NCBI GenBank assembly: GCA_023390115.1
Contig: JAEWDM010000034.1
Span: 62,001 to 126,000 of the forward strand
Length of the DNA: 64,000 nucleotides
From: Bacillota bacterium
Lineage (GTDB): Bacteria; Bacillota; Clostridia; Acetivibrionales; DSM-27016
Direction of reading: 5' to 3'
The notes beneath the pieces were generated by a model that searched no databases, was not told the origin of the DNA, and saw only the letters and a program-made list of their open reading frames with translations. The number at the start of each line of letters is the position of its first letter. Position 1 is the first letter of the stretch. A program made the position numbers and the translations under genes. Below, one piece after another: positions 32,364 through 41,727 of this stretch.

Positions 32364-33502
32364 TACGCACCTCTCTTCCGGGACTTATACGCTTTGCCCA
32401 AAGCATCGGCTGTAATAATTGCCGCCGCCACCGATTCGGGGGTGACAGGGAAGGGCATGGAGTAAACCGATTCCTCAGGAATACAGGACTTCTCCGCCAC
32501 CTGTATTAATTCCTCTCCTGTGATCGAGTCCACACCTATGTCCTCAAGGCACACAGGCAGCCCTATTCTCGTACAGAAATCCAATACCTCATACAGCTCT
32601 TCCTCCGGTGCATTTTCCAGCACGAGCTGTACGATCGTGCCAAAAGCCACCTTTTCGCCATGGTAATACTTATGTGTTCCCTCTAAAATTGTTAATCCGT
32701 CATGAATGGCATGTGCTGCGGCGAGCCCACCGCTCTCGAAGCCCAAGCCCGACAAAAGAATGTTGGCCTCAATAATATTTTCCAGTGCAGGGGTGACCTG
32801 CTTGCAACCGCAGGAAATCTTTGCCTTTTCGCCGTCCTTCAGAAGTGTCTGGTAGCATAATTCAGCTAAAGCCAGTGCCGTATTTGTTCCCTTTGCTTCC
32901 CGGCATAAGCCTTCACGGAAGCCGCACGGCAGGCCGGCATTTACGTTGGAATAAGAGGCCCAAGCTGCTCTCGCTTCAAAATAGGTTGAAAGAGCATCCC
33001 CCATACCGGACACCAGAAAGCGTGAAGGCGCTTTTGCGATTACTGTTGTATCAATTAAAATTACGCTTGGACTCTGCTTAAAATACATATAATCGTCAAA
33101 TGCACCGTCAGGAGTATACAACACTGCCGAATGGCTTGTAGGAGCATCTGTTGCTGCAATCGTGGGACATATAATAAGTGCGTCTCCCATGGCTACGCAT
33201 TTTGCCGTGTCAATCGCTTTTCCTCCGCCCAGGCCAATGGTGCAGGAGCAGCCGTTTTTCTTTGCAATCTCCAATAATCTTGCAACCTCCTGGCGCGAGC
33301 ATTCACCTTTAAACCCGCTTTCAACAAAATTAACCTGAAACTTTTTTTCTGTGGCATCCAGCTTTTCCTTTACCCGTGCCACATCATCAGGATGTGCAAT
33401 TAAGAGTGCCGATGTTCCAAAGCTTTTTACAAAATAGCCCAAGTTCAATAATTCGTCTTCTCCCTGCACATACTTTGCCGGACAGATAAATGCTTTTCTC
33501 AT
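32363..33502 (-). CDS. gldA: Glycerol dehydrogenase (iron/zinc-dependent family)
   Basis: 379 residues from ATG 33502, which follows AAGGAGGG; the longer frame lacks a ribosome site. NAD-binding 'TIGLGGGKAIDTAKCVA' (about 91-107), 'PTIAATDAPTSHSAVLY', metal-site aspartate in SGMGDALSTYFEARA, and histidines in AAHAIHDGLT and KYYHGEKVAFG are all present. It oxidises glycerol to dihydroxyacetone with NAD. First gene of the gldA-dhaK operon, divergent from a PocR/AraC activator; the promoter has a good -10 (TATAAT, 33548-33553) but a poor -35, which suits activator control. Confidence 0.93.
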   Translation of the reverse strand: MRKAFICPAKYVQGEDELLNLGYFVKSFGTSALLIAHPDDVARVKEKLDATEKKFQVNFVESGFKGECSRQEVARLLEIAKKNGCSCTIGLGGGKAIDTAKCVAMGDALIICPTIAATDAPTSHSAVLYTPDGAFDDYMYFKQSPSVILIDTTVIAKAPSRFLVSGMGDALSTYFEARAAWASYSNVNAGLPCGFREGLCREAKGTNTALALAELCYQTLLKDGEKAKISCGCKQVTPALENIIEANILLSGLGFESGGLAAAHAIHDGLTILEGTHKYYHGEKVAFGTIVQLVLENAPEEELYEVLDFCTRIGLPVCLEDIGVDSITGEELIQVAEKSCIPEESVYSMPFPVTPESVAAAIITADALGKAYKSRKRGA

Positions 33503-33823
33503 ATGAACCCTCCTTAAGATATTAGCTTTTGACCGCATTTTAAGTTCATTATAGGAAAATATCCGTGAAATAGCATTAGATAATGGCACACACTTATTAA
33601 AAAAGGAGGTGGAAAATTATAAGAAATAAATTAAGATATTTGTATGACAGTTGATTACAGCCAGGCATACAGGAGTTTTATTAAAGCTATACAGGCCGCG
33701 GGCTTGACTTCTTAATTTCTTTTAATATATAATCGAAATATGCAGCAGTAATATGATGATATTTTACCATTAAAGCTTTTGCCCTTGGTAAAAGCTTCTA
33801 TATCTGTAAGGAGGGATACCGGC
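33503..33823. other. Divergent control region between gldA and the PocR-type regulator
   Basis: Contains the gldA -10 (33548-33553, minus strand) and a plus-strand promoter TTGACT (33704-33709), N18, TATAAT (33728-33733). Also holds an orphan ribosome site AAAAAAGGAGGTGG near 33600-33613 with no ATG after it. No clear direct repeats for the AraC-type activator were found by eye. Confidence 0.6.
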
Positions 33824-34807
33824 TTGCGGGGAACCTTAACCAACATGCGTCAAATTTTCAGTCCTGCCAAATTTCAGAAAATACAGGATGATATTTCACT
33901 GGCAACGGGGCTTGCAATAATAACTGTCGATTATACCGGCGCACCTCTCACTGCCCACAGTAATTGCAGTGAATTTTGCAAAAGGATCCGCTCGTCTGAG
34001 AAATATCATAATTATTGCGAGAAATGTGATTCTCATGGGGGCCTGGAGGCGGCAAGAATAGGCAGGCCGTTTATTTATTTCTGCCATGCCGGCCTTGTGG
34101 ACTTTGCAATACCGGTTATCGCGGATAATTTATATTTGGGTGCTTTTATGGCAGGACAGGTGCTTCTGGACAAAAAGGATTCCCCAAATGAACTGGAGCA
34201 TATTCTGCCAGGAGCAGGAAGCAGCATGGATTTAGACTGTGATAAGGAAATCCGGGATAGCTATGGGCTGCTTCCGGTAATGAGCCTGGAGAAAATTACC
34301 GCGCTTTCAAATATGCTGGCGCATATTGCGGATTATTGCGTAAGGGAAGCAATGCTTCGCACTGCTGTTGCCCAGTTCAGTTCCAGAAAAAGTACCGTTG
34401 GATTTTATGACAAAATAGAGCACGAGCCTGAAAATATACACCATAAACCCGGCTTAATTACAGAGTACCGCAGCAAGACCTCCAATAAGGTTTTGCAGCC
34501 TGCACTGGACTATATAAGACATCACTGCGAGGAGAAAATAACACTTTCAAAAATGTCGGCCTTGTGCAATGTTTCGGCAAGCTATTTCAGCAAGCTGTTT
34601 GCAAAGGAAAAGCTCGGCAGTCTGTCGGACTATGTAAACCGTGTGAAAATTGAAAGGGCAAAGGAGCTTTTGCGCTCGACGGGGCTGCCTATCCGGTGTA
34701 TTGCTGAAAATCTGGGCTTTGAGGACTGCGGCTATTTTATTAAGGTTTTTAAGGGGAACGCCGGAAAAACTCCCGCGGAGTTCCGAAGGAATGCCCGGAC
34801 ACTGTAA
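33824..34807 (+). CDS. PocR-domain AraC-family regulator
   Basis: 327 residues from a TTG at 33824 with AAGGAGGG eight bases upstream. The N-terminal PocR ligand domain (about 10-165) shows 'CSEFCKRIRSSEKYHNYCEKCDSHGG' and 'FIYFCHAGLVDFAIPV', with the conserved cysteines. The C-terminal AraC domain (about 215-327) contains 'ITLSKMSALCNVSASYFSKLF' and a GFEDCGYFIKVFK motif. PocR domains sense small diols or hydrocarbon derivatives such as 1,2-propanediol or glycerol. It is divergent from gldA-dhaK and is their probable activator. Confidence 0.9.
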   Translation: MRGTLTNMRQIFSPAKFQKIQDDISLATGLAIITVDYTGAPLTAHSNCSEFCKRIRSSEKYHNYCEKCDSHGGLEAARIGRPFIYFCHAGLVDFAIPVIADNLYLGAFMAGQVLLDKKDSPNELEHILPGAGSSMDLDCDKEIRDSYGLLPVMSLEKITALSNMLAHIADYCVREAMLRTAVAQFSSRKSTVGFYDKIEHEPENIHHKPGLITEYRSKTSNKVLQPALDYIRHHCEEKITLSKMSALCNVSASYFSKLFAKEKLGSLSDYVNRVKIERAKELLRSTGLPIRCIAENLGFEDCGYFIKVFKGNAGKTPAEFRRNARTL

Positions 34808-34850
34808 CACAGGAGTTGTTATGGTATGCAAATTTCTAAAAAAATTCTGC

Positions 34851-34912
34851 GAGCTTTCAGTACTGCCTGCTAAAATACCTTGAAGCAGGCAGTATTGGAA
34901 GCTCCATTTTAT
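34851..34912 (+). terminator. Long terminator hairpin after the PocR-type gene
   Basis: 21-base arms, 34851-34871 and 34884-34904, pair with two mismatches (core ACTGCCTGCT/AGCAGGCAGT), followed by CATTTTATT. The remaining bases up to the chemoreceptor gene are AT-rich with no gene seen. Confidence 0.82.
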
Positions 34913-35189
34913 TAAACATACCTTTCTGCTTTGAAGAGAGCATTGTTATCAGTACTAAACCCTATAGTTTTTTCAGGTATATATTTTTTTAAATAAATAT
35001 GTTTATTTTTATTGACGGGATATGACAAAAAAGTGTAATATATTAACAGCGAGTTTCTTAAATTTTAATAAAATGGGTATAAATTGGTATTAAAAATACT
35101 TATGTGGTATATATAATTGTTTTTACTCGGGGAATGGTCTTTCTTATATGAAGGCTTATATCTGTTTTATGCAAAAAGGAGGCCAAACG

Positions 35190-37172
35190 GTGAAGGGAAT
35201 AAACTTAAAGGGCATGACATTAAAAATTTTGCTGCCTGTTATGATGCTTACGCTGGCAGGATTTATTGGAGTAATTGTAATCCAATATGTAAACGCAAAG
35301 CAAATTATTATCAGCGATATAGAAGATGTGTCGCAAAACAGAGTTGAAAAAATTACTGCCAGAATTGATGGACTGCTGCAGGGCTGGAAATCTGAAATTG
35401 AGGTGCTGTCTACAACTGAAGCTGTTGTAAAAATGGATTTTCAGGAATTTAAAAAATATCTTGAGCAAAGGGAAGAGGTTTTTGACGGCTATGAAATGTT
35501 TCTGCTTTCAGATAAGGATGGTAATTTCAGGGCTACGACGGGACTTGACGGAAGCATAGCCGAAAGGGAATATTTCCCCAAGGTTATGAAGGGGCAAACA
35601 GCAATATCGGACCCGGTAACATCCAAGGCCACGGGGAGGCCTATAATAGTAATTGCTGCTCCCGTAAAGGGCCCTGACGGAATTATCCAGGGTGTGGTGG
35701 CAGGAACAGTGGAGCTACATTATTTGTCCGATATTGTGAATAATGAAAGCTTTGGCGAATCAGGCCACGCATATATGATAAGCAAGCAGGGAATAGTCAT
35801 AGCCCATGGACAGAAGGAAAAAATACTTAAAGAAAATATGCTTGAAAACAGCAGCAAATCATTTATAGATATAACTAAAAAAATGGTTGACGGCGAAGCA
35901 GGAGTGGGCTACTGCGACTATGAAGGAGACAGAAAGATAATAGCATACTCTCCGGCCGGAGCATCAGGATGGCCCGTAGCGGCGGTTGTTTCATATAAGG
36001 AGGCCAACAGCGATACAGAGCGTTTAAGGAACCTTGTTATTTTGATAAGTGCAATAATTATGGCAATAATGCTGATGGTTGTCTGCATTATTGTGGGAAG
36101 AGCGGTAATGCCATTGATAAAGCTTGCGGAAAGCACAAAACAGGTTGCTTCGGGAGATTTTACGGTAGAGATCCGGGATATGGGGAAGGATGAGGTAGGA
36201 AATCTGGCAAAAAGCTTTAAGGAGATGCTTGCGCAGATAAAGCGGCTGATTGGAGAGGTCGGACATATGAGCAGTGAGGTAGCTGCCTCAACAGGGCAGA
36301 TGATGGTATCGACACAGGAGGTCAGCAATGCTTCGGAGCAGGTGGCGGATGCGGTTTCAGAGCTTGCCAAGGGAGCTACGGAGCAGGCTTTGTCTACTGA
36401 AAATGCCAATATGAAAATAGTGGAAATTATTGAAGGGCTTAAGGATATAAGCGGAGAAATGAATGTTTCCGATGAGATGTCTCAAAATGCAAGGCTCAAG
36501 GTGGAAGCGGGCGGAAGGTCCGTTGAAGATCAGAGGGCAAAAATGGATCAGACAAAGCAGGTATCGTTAAATGTGACGGAATCGGTAAATTCTCTTTCGG
36601 TAAAATCCGCTGAGATAGGCAAAATATTAGAGGTGATTAAAGGGATTGCAAACCAGACAAACCTGCTGTCTTTAAATGCCGCGATAGAGGCGGCACGCGC
36701 AGGAGAGCAGGGAAAGGGCTTTGCTGTGGTGGCCGAGGAGATCAGAAAGCTGGCAGAGCAGTCGGGGCACTCGGTAAATGAAATTGCCTCAATTATCAAG
36801 CAGGTACAGGCAGGGATACAGGAGACTGTGCATGAAATGGAAAGAGTACGGGAAACCTCGGATGATCAGGAAAAAGCCCTTTTAGAAACGGTAAAAGCAT
36901 TCAGCGAAATTTCTGATTCGGTGAATATTATTGCGGAAAAGGTTAAGAAGGTATCGGAGGAGTCCAGAAATTTAAGCGAAAAGGCGAGCCAGACAGGCCA
37001 GTTGATGGTTGAGGTGGCAAGCATTGCCGAGCAAACCGCCGCAGGGACGGAGGAGGTATCTGCCTCAACAGAAGAGCAGTCCTCAGTTATACAGCAGATT
37101 GCACATTCGGCAGAGGCAATGGCGGGCATGGCGGATGTGCTTCAGACAAGTCTTAAGAGATTCAAGGTTTAA
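35190..37172 (+). CDS. Methyl-accepting chemotaxis protein (dCache type)
   Basis: 660 residues from a GTG at 35190 with AAAGGAGG upstream. Membrane helix 1 (about 10-32), a large outside sensing domain of the double-Cache type (about 35-280, with 'REYFPKVMKGQTAISDPV'), membrane helix 2 (about 285-308), HAMP, and a cytoplasmic signalling domain whose tip reads NLLSLNAAIEAARAGEQGKG. It detects an external ligand and controls CheA. Double-Cache domains often bind amino acids or carboxylates. It ends 4 bases inside the convergent M50 gene. No che genes are nearby. Confidence 0.92.
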   Translation: MKGINLKGMTLKILLPVMMLTLAGFIGVIVIQYVNAKQIIISDIEDVSQNRVEKITARIDGLLQGWKSEIEVLSTTEAVVKMDFQEFKKYLEQREEVFDGYEMFLLSDKDGNFRATTGLDGSIAEREYFPKVMKGQTAISDPVTSKATGRPIIVIAAPVKGPDGIIQGVVAGTVELHYLSDIVNNESFGESGHAYMISKQGIVIAHGQKEKILKENMLENSSKSFIDITKKMVDGEAGVGYCDYEGDRKIIAYSPAGASGWPVAAVVSYKEANSDTERLRNLVILISAIIMAIMLMVVCIIVGRAVMPLIKLAESTKQVASGDFTVEIRDMGKDEVGNLAKSFKEMLAQIKRLIGEVGHMSSEVAASTGQMMVSTQEVSNASEQVADAVSELAKGATEQALSTENANMKIVEIIEGLKDISGEMNVSDEMSQNARLKVEAGGRSVEDQRAKMDQTKQVSLNVTESVNSLSVKSAEIGKILEVIKGIANQTNLLSLNAAIEAARAGEQGKGFAVVAEEIRKLAEQSGHSVNEIASIIKQVQAGIQETVHEMERVRETSDDQEKALLETVKAFSEISDSVNIIAEKVKKVSEESRNLSEKASQTGQLMVEVASIAEQTAAGTEEVSASTEEQSSVIQQIAHSAEAMAGMADVLQTSLKRFKV

Positions 37173-37807
37173 ATTATACCCATAAGTGAAAGCATACCGT
37201 TTAGCAGGAATTTTATGGGCGGGGAGATTATATACTGCGACACGGGTGTTATCACTATCAATATGAGTATGATAGAGCCGTATTGCTCAAGAGTATATAT
37301 TAATCTGTACCTCCCCGCGGAAATAACATTGGAAAGCACATGAAACCCGTCAAGAGGAGGAATGGGTATCAGGTTAAAAACAAAAAGCATAATGTTAATC
37401 TGTATGGCATAATACAGCATGTTGAGTATTATGCCATGCAGGCCGCCGGTGCCGGAAGCGGTATTAAAATCCAGGGCCGTCTTTAAAAATACTGTAAAAA
37501 CAAATGCAAGGGCAAGGTTCATAAAAGGGCCTGCCAATGAGACAATTATATCATCTCTTTTAGGATTCTTATAGTAGCCGGTATTTACCTGCACCGGCTT
37601 TGCCCATCCAAAGCCCACAAGAGCTATTAAAATAAGCCCTATTATATCTATATGGGGAAGCGGGGACAGTGTAAGCCTTCCCTGGCTTCTGGGGGTAGGA
37701 TCCCCCAAACGGTCCGATGCAAAGGCATGGGCAAATTCATGGAATGAAAGTCCTATAAGTACTGCGGGAAGCGTCATCAAAATTCTCACAGGATCGAGAT
37801 TAAACAT
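37169..37807 (-). CDS. M50 site-2-protease-family membrane protein
   Basis: 212 residues, with about five or six membrane helices. The zinc motif HEFAH lies near residue 23 and the second motif NLIPIPPLDG near 158, the arrangement of the short YwhC-type M50 proteins without a PDZ domain. The family cuts substrates inside the membrane, but the targets of this short subgroup are unknown. It lies between a chemoreceptor gene and trpS-scpAB; neighbours of this type beside scpA are common in Clostridia. Confidence 0.9.
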   Translation of the reverse strand: MFNLDPVRILMTLPAVLIGLSFHEFAHAFASDRLGDPTPRSQGRLTLSPLPHIDIIGLILIALVGFGWAKPVQVNTGYYKNPKRDDIIVSLAGPFMNLALAFVFTVFLKTALDFNTASGTGGLHGIILNMLYYAIQINIMLFVFNLIPIPPLDGFHVLSNVISAGRYRLIYTLEQYGSIILILIVITPVSQYIISPPIKFLLNGMLSLMGII

Positions 37808-38015
37808 ACGTCACTCCTAATACTTTATTTATAAATAACATGAAAATTATTTAACAAGAGTTTACCAGATGCCTGTCATGTTGTCCAGCTTTATTGCCCT
37901 CTCAATTACATTATTTCTTGTAAAATTGGAGACTTATGTGCTAATATAATTAAAGAGCAAATTTTAAGCCCATCATTATGTACAAAGTAAAATTTAACCG
38001 GGAGAGTGAAGCTTA

Positions 38016-39002
38016 ATGAAAAAAGGAACTATTTTAAGTGGTATGAGGCCCACCGGGGCACTGCATCTGGGGAATTATTTCGGTGCGCTTGAAAACTGGG
38101 TTAAGCTGCAGGATGAATATGACTGCTATTTTTTTGTGGCTGACTGGCATGCTCTTACTACAGGCTATGAGGATACCTCTGAAATTAAAAATAATATAAA
38201 TGAAGTTATAATTGACTGGCTCAGTGCAGGGCTGGACCCGGAAAAATGTGTTATGTTTCTGCAATCGAATGTAAAGGCGCATGCGGAGCTGCACCTTCTT
38301 TTCTCAATGGTTACCCCTCTGTCATGGCTTTTAAGGTGTCCCACATACAAGGATCAGATTGCGCAGATAAAGGACAGGGATATTACCACTTATGGATTTT
38401 TAGGATATCCATGCCTTCAGGCCGCGGATATTTTGATATATAAGGCGGACTTTGTGCCGGTCGGGGAGGATCAGATTCCGCATTTGGAGCTTACAAGGGA
38501 AATAGCAAGGAGGTTTAACTTCCTTTTTGGAGAGGTATTTCCTGAGCCTCAGGCAAAGCTCACCAAGGCAAAGGTTTTGCCGGGACTGGACGGGAGAAAA
38601 ATGAGCAAGAGCTATGGGAATACCATAGCGTTATCCGACAGCCCTGAGGAAATCCGCAAAAAGGCTGGCACCATGATAACCGATCCCGCCAGGATAAGAA
38701 AGGATGATCCGGGACACCCCGAGGTCTGTTCGGTTTATGCATTTCATAAGGTGTTTAACGACAGTGAGGTGGATGAGATTGAGGAGCAGTGCAGGGGCGG
38801 CAAAATAGGCTGTGTGCAATGCAAGCGCAATCTTGCGGACAAAATGGTGGAGTATATGACTCCTATATATGAAAGGCGGCAGAGCATTTTGCAGAAGCCC
38901 CAAATGATAAGGGAAATTATACAAAATGGCAATGAAAATGCCTCAAAAATAGCCCAAAGAACCATAGAAGGTGTACGCAGGGCTATGAAAATAGACTGGT
39001 AG
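38016..39002 (+). CDS. trpS: Tryptophanyl-tRNA synthetase
   Basis: 328 residues, the normal bacterial length. Class I signatures: 'GMRPTGALHLGNYFGAL' (HIGH-type, residues about 9-25) and KMSKSYGN near residue 198. Charges tRNA-Trp with tryptophan in the cytoplasm. GGGAGAG precedes the ATG. No T-box is visible in the 208 bases upstream. It is followed after 21 bases by scpA, so it may be co-transcribed with the condensin genes. Confidence 0.95.
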   Translation: MKKGTILSGMRPTGALHLGNYFGALENWVKLQDEYDCYFFVADWHALTTGYEDTSEIKNNINEVIIDWLSAGLDPEKCVMFLQSNVKAHAELHLLFSMVTPLSWLLRCPTYKDQIAQIKDRDITTYGFLGYPCLQAADILIYKADFVPVGEDQIPHLELTREIARRFNFLFGEVFPEPQAKLTKAKVLPGLDGRKMSKSYGNTIALSDSPEEIRKKAGTMITDPARIRKDDPGHPEVCSVYAFHKVFNDSEVDEIEEQCRGGKIGCVQCKRNLADKMVEYMTPIYERRQSILQKPQMIREIIQNGNENASKIAQRTIEGVRRAMKIDW

Positions 39003-39023
39003 TTTTTTGAAGGGTAGGAACAA

Positions 39024-39773
39024 ATGGAAAGCTCTCTTACTAAGGCCTGTCAAATAAAGATACAAAACTTTGAAGGTCCTCTGGACTTGCTGTTTCACCT
39101 TATTGAAAAGAATAGAGTAAACATATATGATATCCCTATAAATGATATAACGGATCAGTATATGGAGTACATGTTCGCAATGCGGGAGCTGGATCTCGAG
39201 ATTGCCAGCGAGTTCCTTGTCATGGCGGCGTCTCTTCTTCATATAAAGTCAAAAATGCTTTTGCCCGACAGAAAGGTAAAGGATGAGGAGGAGGACCCGA
39301 GAGAAGAGCTTGTTTTAAAGCTTGTGCAGTATAAAAAGTACAAGGAATTTTCCAAGACCTTAAAGGAAAGGGAAGAGACTTACGCAAAAGTGTTTTATAA
39401 GCTGCCCGAGGTCATGGATTTTGAGCCTGAGAGGGAGCTTCTTTCCCTGTCGCCCTTTGAGCTTGTGAAGATTTATAAGGATATTTTGGAAAGAAACAGA
39501 AAAAAAATAAATGATACCTCGGGCAAAATGACACAAATAATGCAGCACGAGAAGGTTTCAATCAAGGGCAAAATAAGAGAGGTAATGAGAACCCTCATAA
39601 ACAGGGCATTTTTTTCCTTTTCGGAGCTTTTTTCCATCAGGGTTAAATCCAGAACAGAGGTAGTCACGGGATTTCTGGCCATACTTGAATTAAGCAAGCT
39701 AAAGAAGGTTCAATTGGAGCAGAAAAAGCAATTTTCAGACATTATAGTCCGGCGAGGTCCGGAAAGCTTTTAA
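39024..39773 (+). CDS. scpA: Segregation and condensation protein A
   Basis: 249 residues. N-terminal 'FEGPLDLLFHLIEKNRVNIYDIPI' is the kleisin signature that binds SMC, and the C-terminal winged helix includes 'FSFSELFSIRVKSRTEVVTGFLAILEL'. ScpA bridges the SMC heads and recruits ScpB to organise and separate the chromosome. The gene lies between trpS and scpB with short gaps, the standard Firmicute order. Confidence 0.94.
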   Translation: MESSLTKACQIKIQNFEGPLDLLFHLIEKNRVNIYDIPINDITDQYMEYMFAMRELDLEIASEFLVMAASLLHIKSKMLLPDRKVKDEEEDPREELVLKLVQYKKYKEFSKTLKEREETYAKVFYKLPEVMDFEPERELLSLSPFELVKIYKDILERNRKKINDTSGKMTQIMQHEKVSIKGKIREVMRTLINRAFFSFSELFSIRVKSRTEVVTGFLAILELSKLKKVQLEQKKQFSDIIVRRGPESF

Positions 39774-39827
39774 GGCTTTATTGCTAAATATATAGTAATC
39801 CTGTGAAGCGGTTAGAGGTGAGATAGC

Positions 39828-40373
39828 TTGGAGATTAAAGAAATTGAAGCTGTTATTGAAAGCCTGCTGTTTGCAGCGGGAGATTCCGTTCCATTAGAAA
39901 AGCTGTCGGAGATTACAGGACTTGATAAAAAAACCACAAAGCTTATTATAAGCAATATGATAAGCTGCCAGAGCTCAAGGCGCGGGATAATGGTAAGGGA
40001 GATTAACGGGAGCTATCAGCTTTGTACAAGGCCTGAGTACAGCGAATATGTTAAAAAACTTTTTCAGCCCAGGCAGAAGCAGGGACTGTCTCAGGCAGCG
40101 TTTGAAACACTGTCTATAATTGCGTACAACAGCCCCATAACAAAGGCTGCCATAGAGCAAATAAGAGGTGTTAACTCCGACAGCGCCATCGGCAGGCTTA
40201 TAGACAGGAACCTTATAAGAGAGGCGGGGAAGCTTGATTCTCCCGGAAAGCCTATTTTATATGAAACAACCGATGAGTTTTACAGGAGCTTCGGCTTCAG
40301 CTCGTCTGCCGATCTTCCAAGGCTTGAAATGAATGAGCTGCGTGTTCAGCAGGAAAACGGTGAGTTTAAATAA
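39828..40373 (+). CDS. scpB: Segregation and condensation protein B
   Basis: 181 residues starting at a TTG (39828) with GAGGTGA upstream. Two winged helices: 'IKEIEAVIESLLFAAGDSVPLEKL' at the start and 'AAFETLSIIAYNSPITKAAIEQIRGVNSDSAI' (about 88-119), the family signature. It dimerises on ScpA and stabilises SMC-ScpAB. Immediately downstream of scpA in the same operon. Confidence 0.94.
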   Translation: MEIKEIEAVIESLLFAAGDSVPLEKLSEITGLDKKTTKLIISNMISCQSSRRGIMVREINGSYQLCTRPEYSEYVKKLFQPRQKQGLSQAAFETLSIIAYNSPITKAAIEQIRGVNSDSAIGRLIDRNLIREAGKLDSPGKPILYETTDEFYRSFGFSSSADLPRLEMNELRVQQENGEFK

Positions 40374-40441
40374 TTAAATTATGCATAAAATATGATTAAA
40401 TTTACAGTCATAAGGACAAAATGGTTAAATGAGGTGTAATA

Positions 40442-41035
40442 ATGCTTTATTTAGCCATGTTTTTTTTATTATTGGCCGCAGTGTTTGCATTTTTGCTTTC
40501 AATAAAGGTACGTGCCATTATTGAGCTTGTAATAGATAAGAATGACAGCAAGCTTAACGTTTCTTTTTTTGCGCTTGGAGGGATATTTAAATACAGGCAT
40601 AGCGTACCACTTGGCAGTGACAGGGGCACCAGGGACAAATTCGGCATTGAGGAAGTGGAGTCCAGAATAGGGAAGTACAGGCAGTGGTATAGGGAAAATA
40701 AATGCCTGATATGCCGTGTGAAAAAGTATTTGAGCAAAAAAGTGTGTATAGAAGAGCTTTCAGTGGAGGCAGGACTTGGAGCCGGAGACGCATTTTATAC
40801 CGGAATATTAAACGGGCTGCTGTGGAGCCTGGGGGGCGTTTTGATTGCATATATTTCAAACAGCTTTATTGTTTTAAAAAAGCGTTTCAACATACTGAGC
40901 TATTTTGACAGGAACGGATTTGATGTTGATTCACGCTGTATATTAACGGCCAGAATAGTACATATTATAGTAGTGATACTTATAACCTTAATTGACAAGC
41001 GTAAAGCGAAAAAGAAAATAAAGGACGGACGGTGA
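40442..41035 (+). CDS. DUF2953 membrane protein
   Basis: 197 residues. One N-terminal membrane helix (about 2-22), a basic middle part (SRIGKYRQWYRENKCLICRVKKY), a second hydrophobic stretch around 118-142, and a C-terminal hydrophobic segment (about 170-187) with a lysine-rich end. This matches DUF2953, which is mostly found in spore formers next to ytfJ. Its TGA overlaps a possible GTG start of ytfJ. A link to sporulation is likely from context only. Confidence 0.8.
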   Translation: MLYLAMFFLLLAAVFAFLLSIKVRAIIELVIDKNDSKLNVSFFALGGIFKYRHSVPLGSDRGTRDKFGIEEVESRIGKYRQWYRENKCLICRVKKYLSKKVCIEELSVEAGLGAGDAFYTGILNGLLWSLGGVLIAYISNSFIVLKKRFNILSYFDRNGFDVDSRCILTARIVHIIVVILITLIDKRKAKKKIKDGR

Positions 41036-41040
41036 TACAA

Positions 41041-41514
41041 ATGGCTGATCAGCATCCTATTGAAGGGCTTATGGCAACTGCTATGGAAAGCATCAGGGAT
41101 ATGGTGGACGTCAACACTATAGTAGGCGATGCAGTGCAGGCACCCGACGGCACAGTTATAATTCCCATTTCAAAGGTGGCCTTCGGGTTTGCGGCAGGCG
41201 GAGGAGAGTTTAACTCATGCTGCGTTTCCGGAGAAGGCAGGGGAGAGGATGACGAGAGGAAAGGAAAGCTCCCGTTTGCGGGAGGAAGCGGAGGGGGAGT
41301 GAGCATAAACCCTGTTGCTTTTATGGTGGTGGGGCAGGAGCAGATAAAGCTGCTGCCTGTCAATATAAACTCTTCGTTGGACAGAATTCTTGACGTACTG
41401 CCGGAATTAATGCGGAAGGCAAGCGACGGTATAAAGAAGAGAGCCACTGTGAGGAAGGAAAGAAAGCAGGGCGATAAGGCGGACGCCTCTGAGCAGGAAA
41501 CTGAAAGTGATTAA
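41041..41514 (+). CDS. ytfJ: GerW family sporulation protein YtfJ
   Basis: 157 residues from ATG 41041; an upstream in-frame GTG (41032) overlapping the previous stop is an alternative. The conserved core 'HPIEGLMATAMESIRDMVDVNTIVGDAV' and 'VIIPISKVAFGFAAGGGEF' is clear, followed by a glycine-rich loop and 'AFMVVGQEQIKLLPV'. YtfJ/GerW is found in spores and is needed for normal germination in Bacillus. It follows DUF2953 and scpAB as in other Clostridia, and is good evidence that the organism forms spores. Confidence 0.92.
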   Translation: MADQHPIEGLMATAMESIRDMVDVNTIVGDAVQAPDGTVIIPISKVAFGFAAGGGEFNSCCVSGEGRGEDDERKGKLPFAGGSGGGVSINPVAFMVVGQEQIKLLPVNINSSLDRILDVLPELMRKASDGIKKRATVRKERKQGDKADASEQETESD

Positions 41515-41515
41515 G

Positions 41516-41540
41516 TGGGATTTTATAACCCCACTTTTTT
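41516..41540 (+). terminator. Terminator after ytfJ
   Basis: AGTGGG and CCCACT form a short stem around ATTTTATAAC, followed by a run of T. Ends the trpS-scpAB-ytfJ gene run. Confidence 0.8.
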
Positions 41541-41559
41541 TAATATAAGCGGGCCTTTG

Positions 41560-41655
41560 TTATGCGCATCCCAGCTTGGATATAAACCCCTTTCCATACA
41601 TTCCAATACAAGCTTTGCGCCGCACGCCAAAGCCGGACATACTATATACAGCCAT
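41560..41655 (-). CDS. Possible 31-residue peptide gene
   Basis: ATG at 41655 has GGAGG six bases upstream. The frame reads MAVYSMSGFGVRRKACIGMY and ends KLGCA: glycine-rich, basic, two cysteines. It resembles nothing I recognise. The good ribosome site and position after a terminator make it worth listing, but a chance frame of this size cannot be excluded. Confidence 0.35.
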   Translation of the reverse strand: MAVYSMSGFGVRRKACIGMYGKGFISKLGCA

Positions 41656-41727
41656 ATAAATCCTCCATTTTACAGCTTTGCTTTATTGTAGCGCGCAAAA
41701 TATGACAACAGCATGGCATGCTGAAGT

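Noticed and set aside
41655..41720. Sigma-E-type promoter before the 31-residue frame
   Set aside because: A GTCATATT-like -35 and TACAAT are present, but the spacing between them is far too short.
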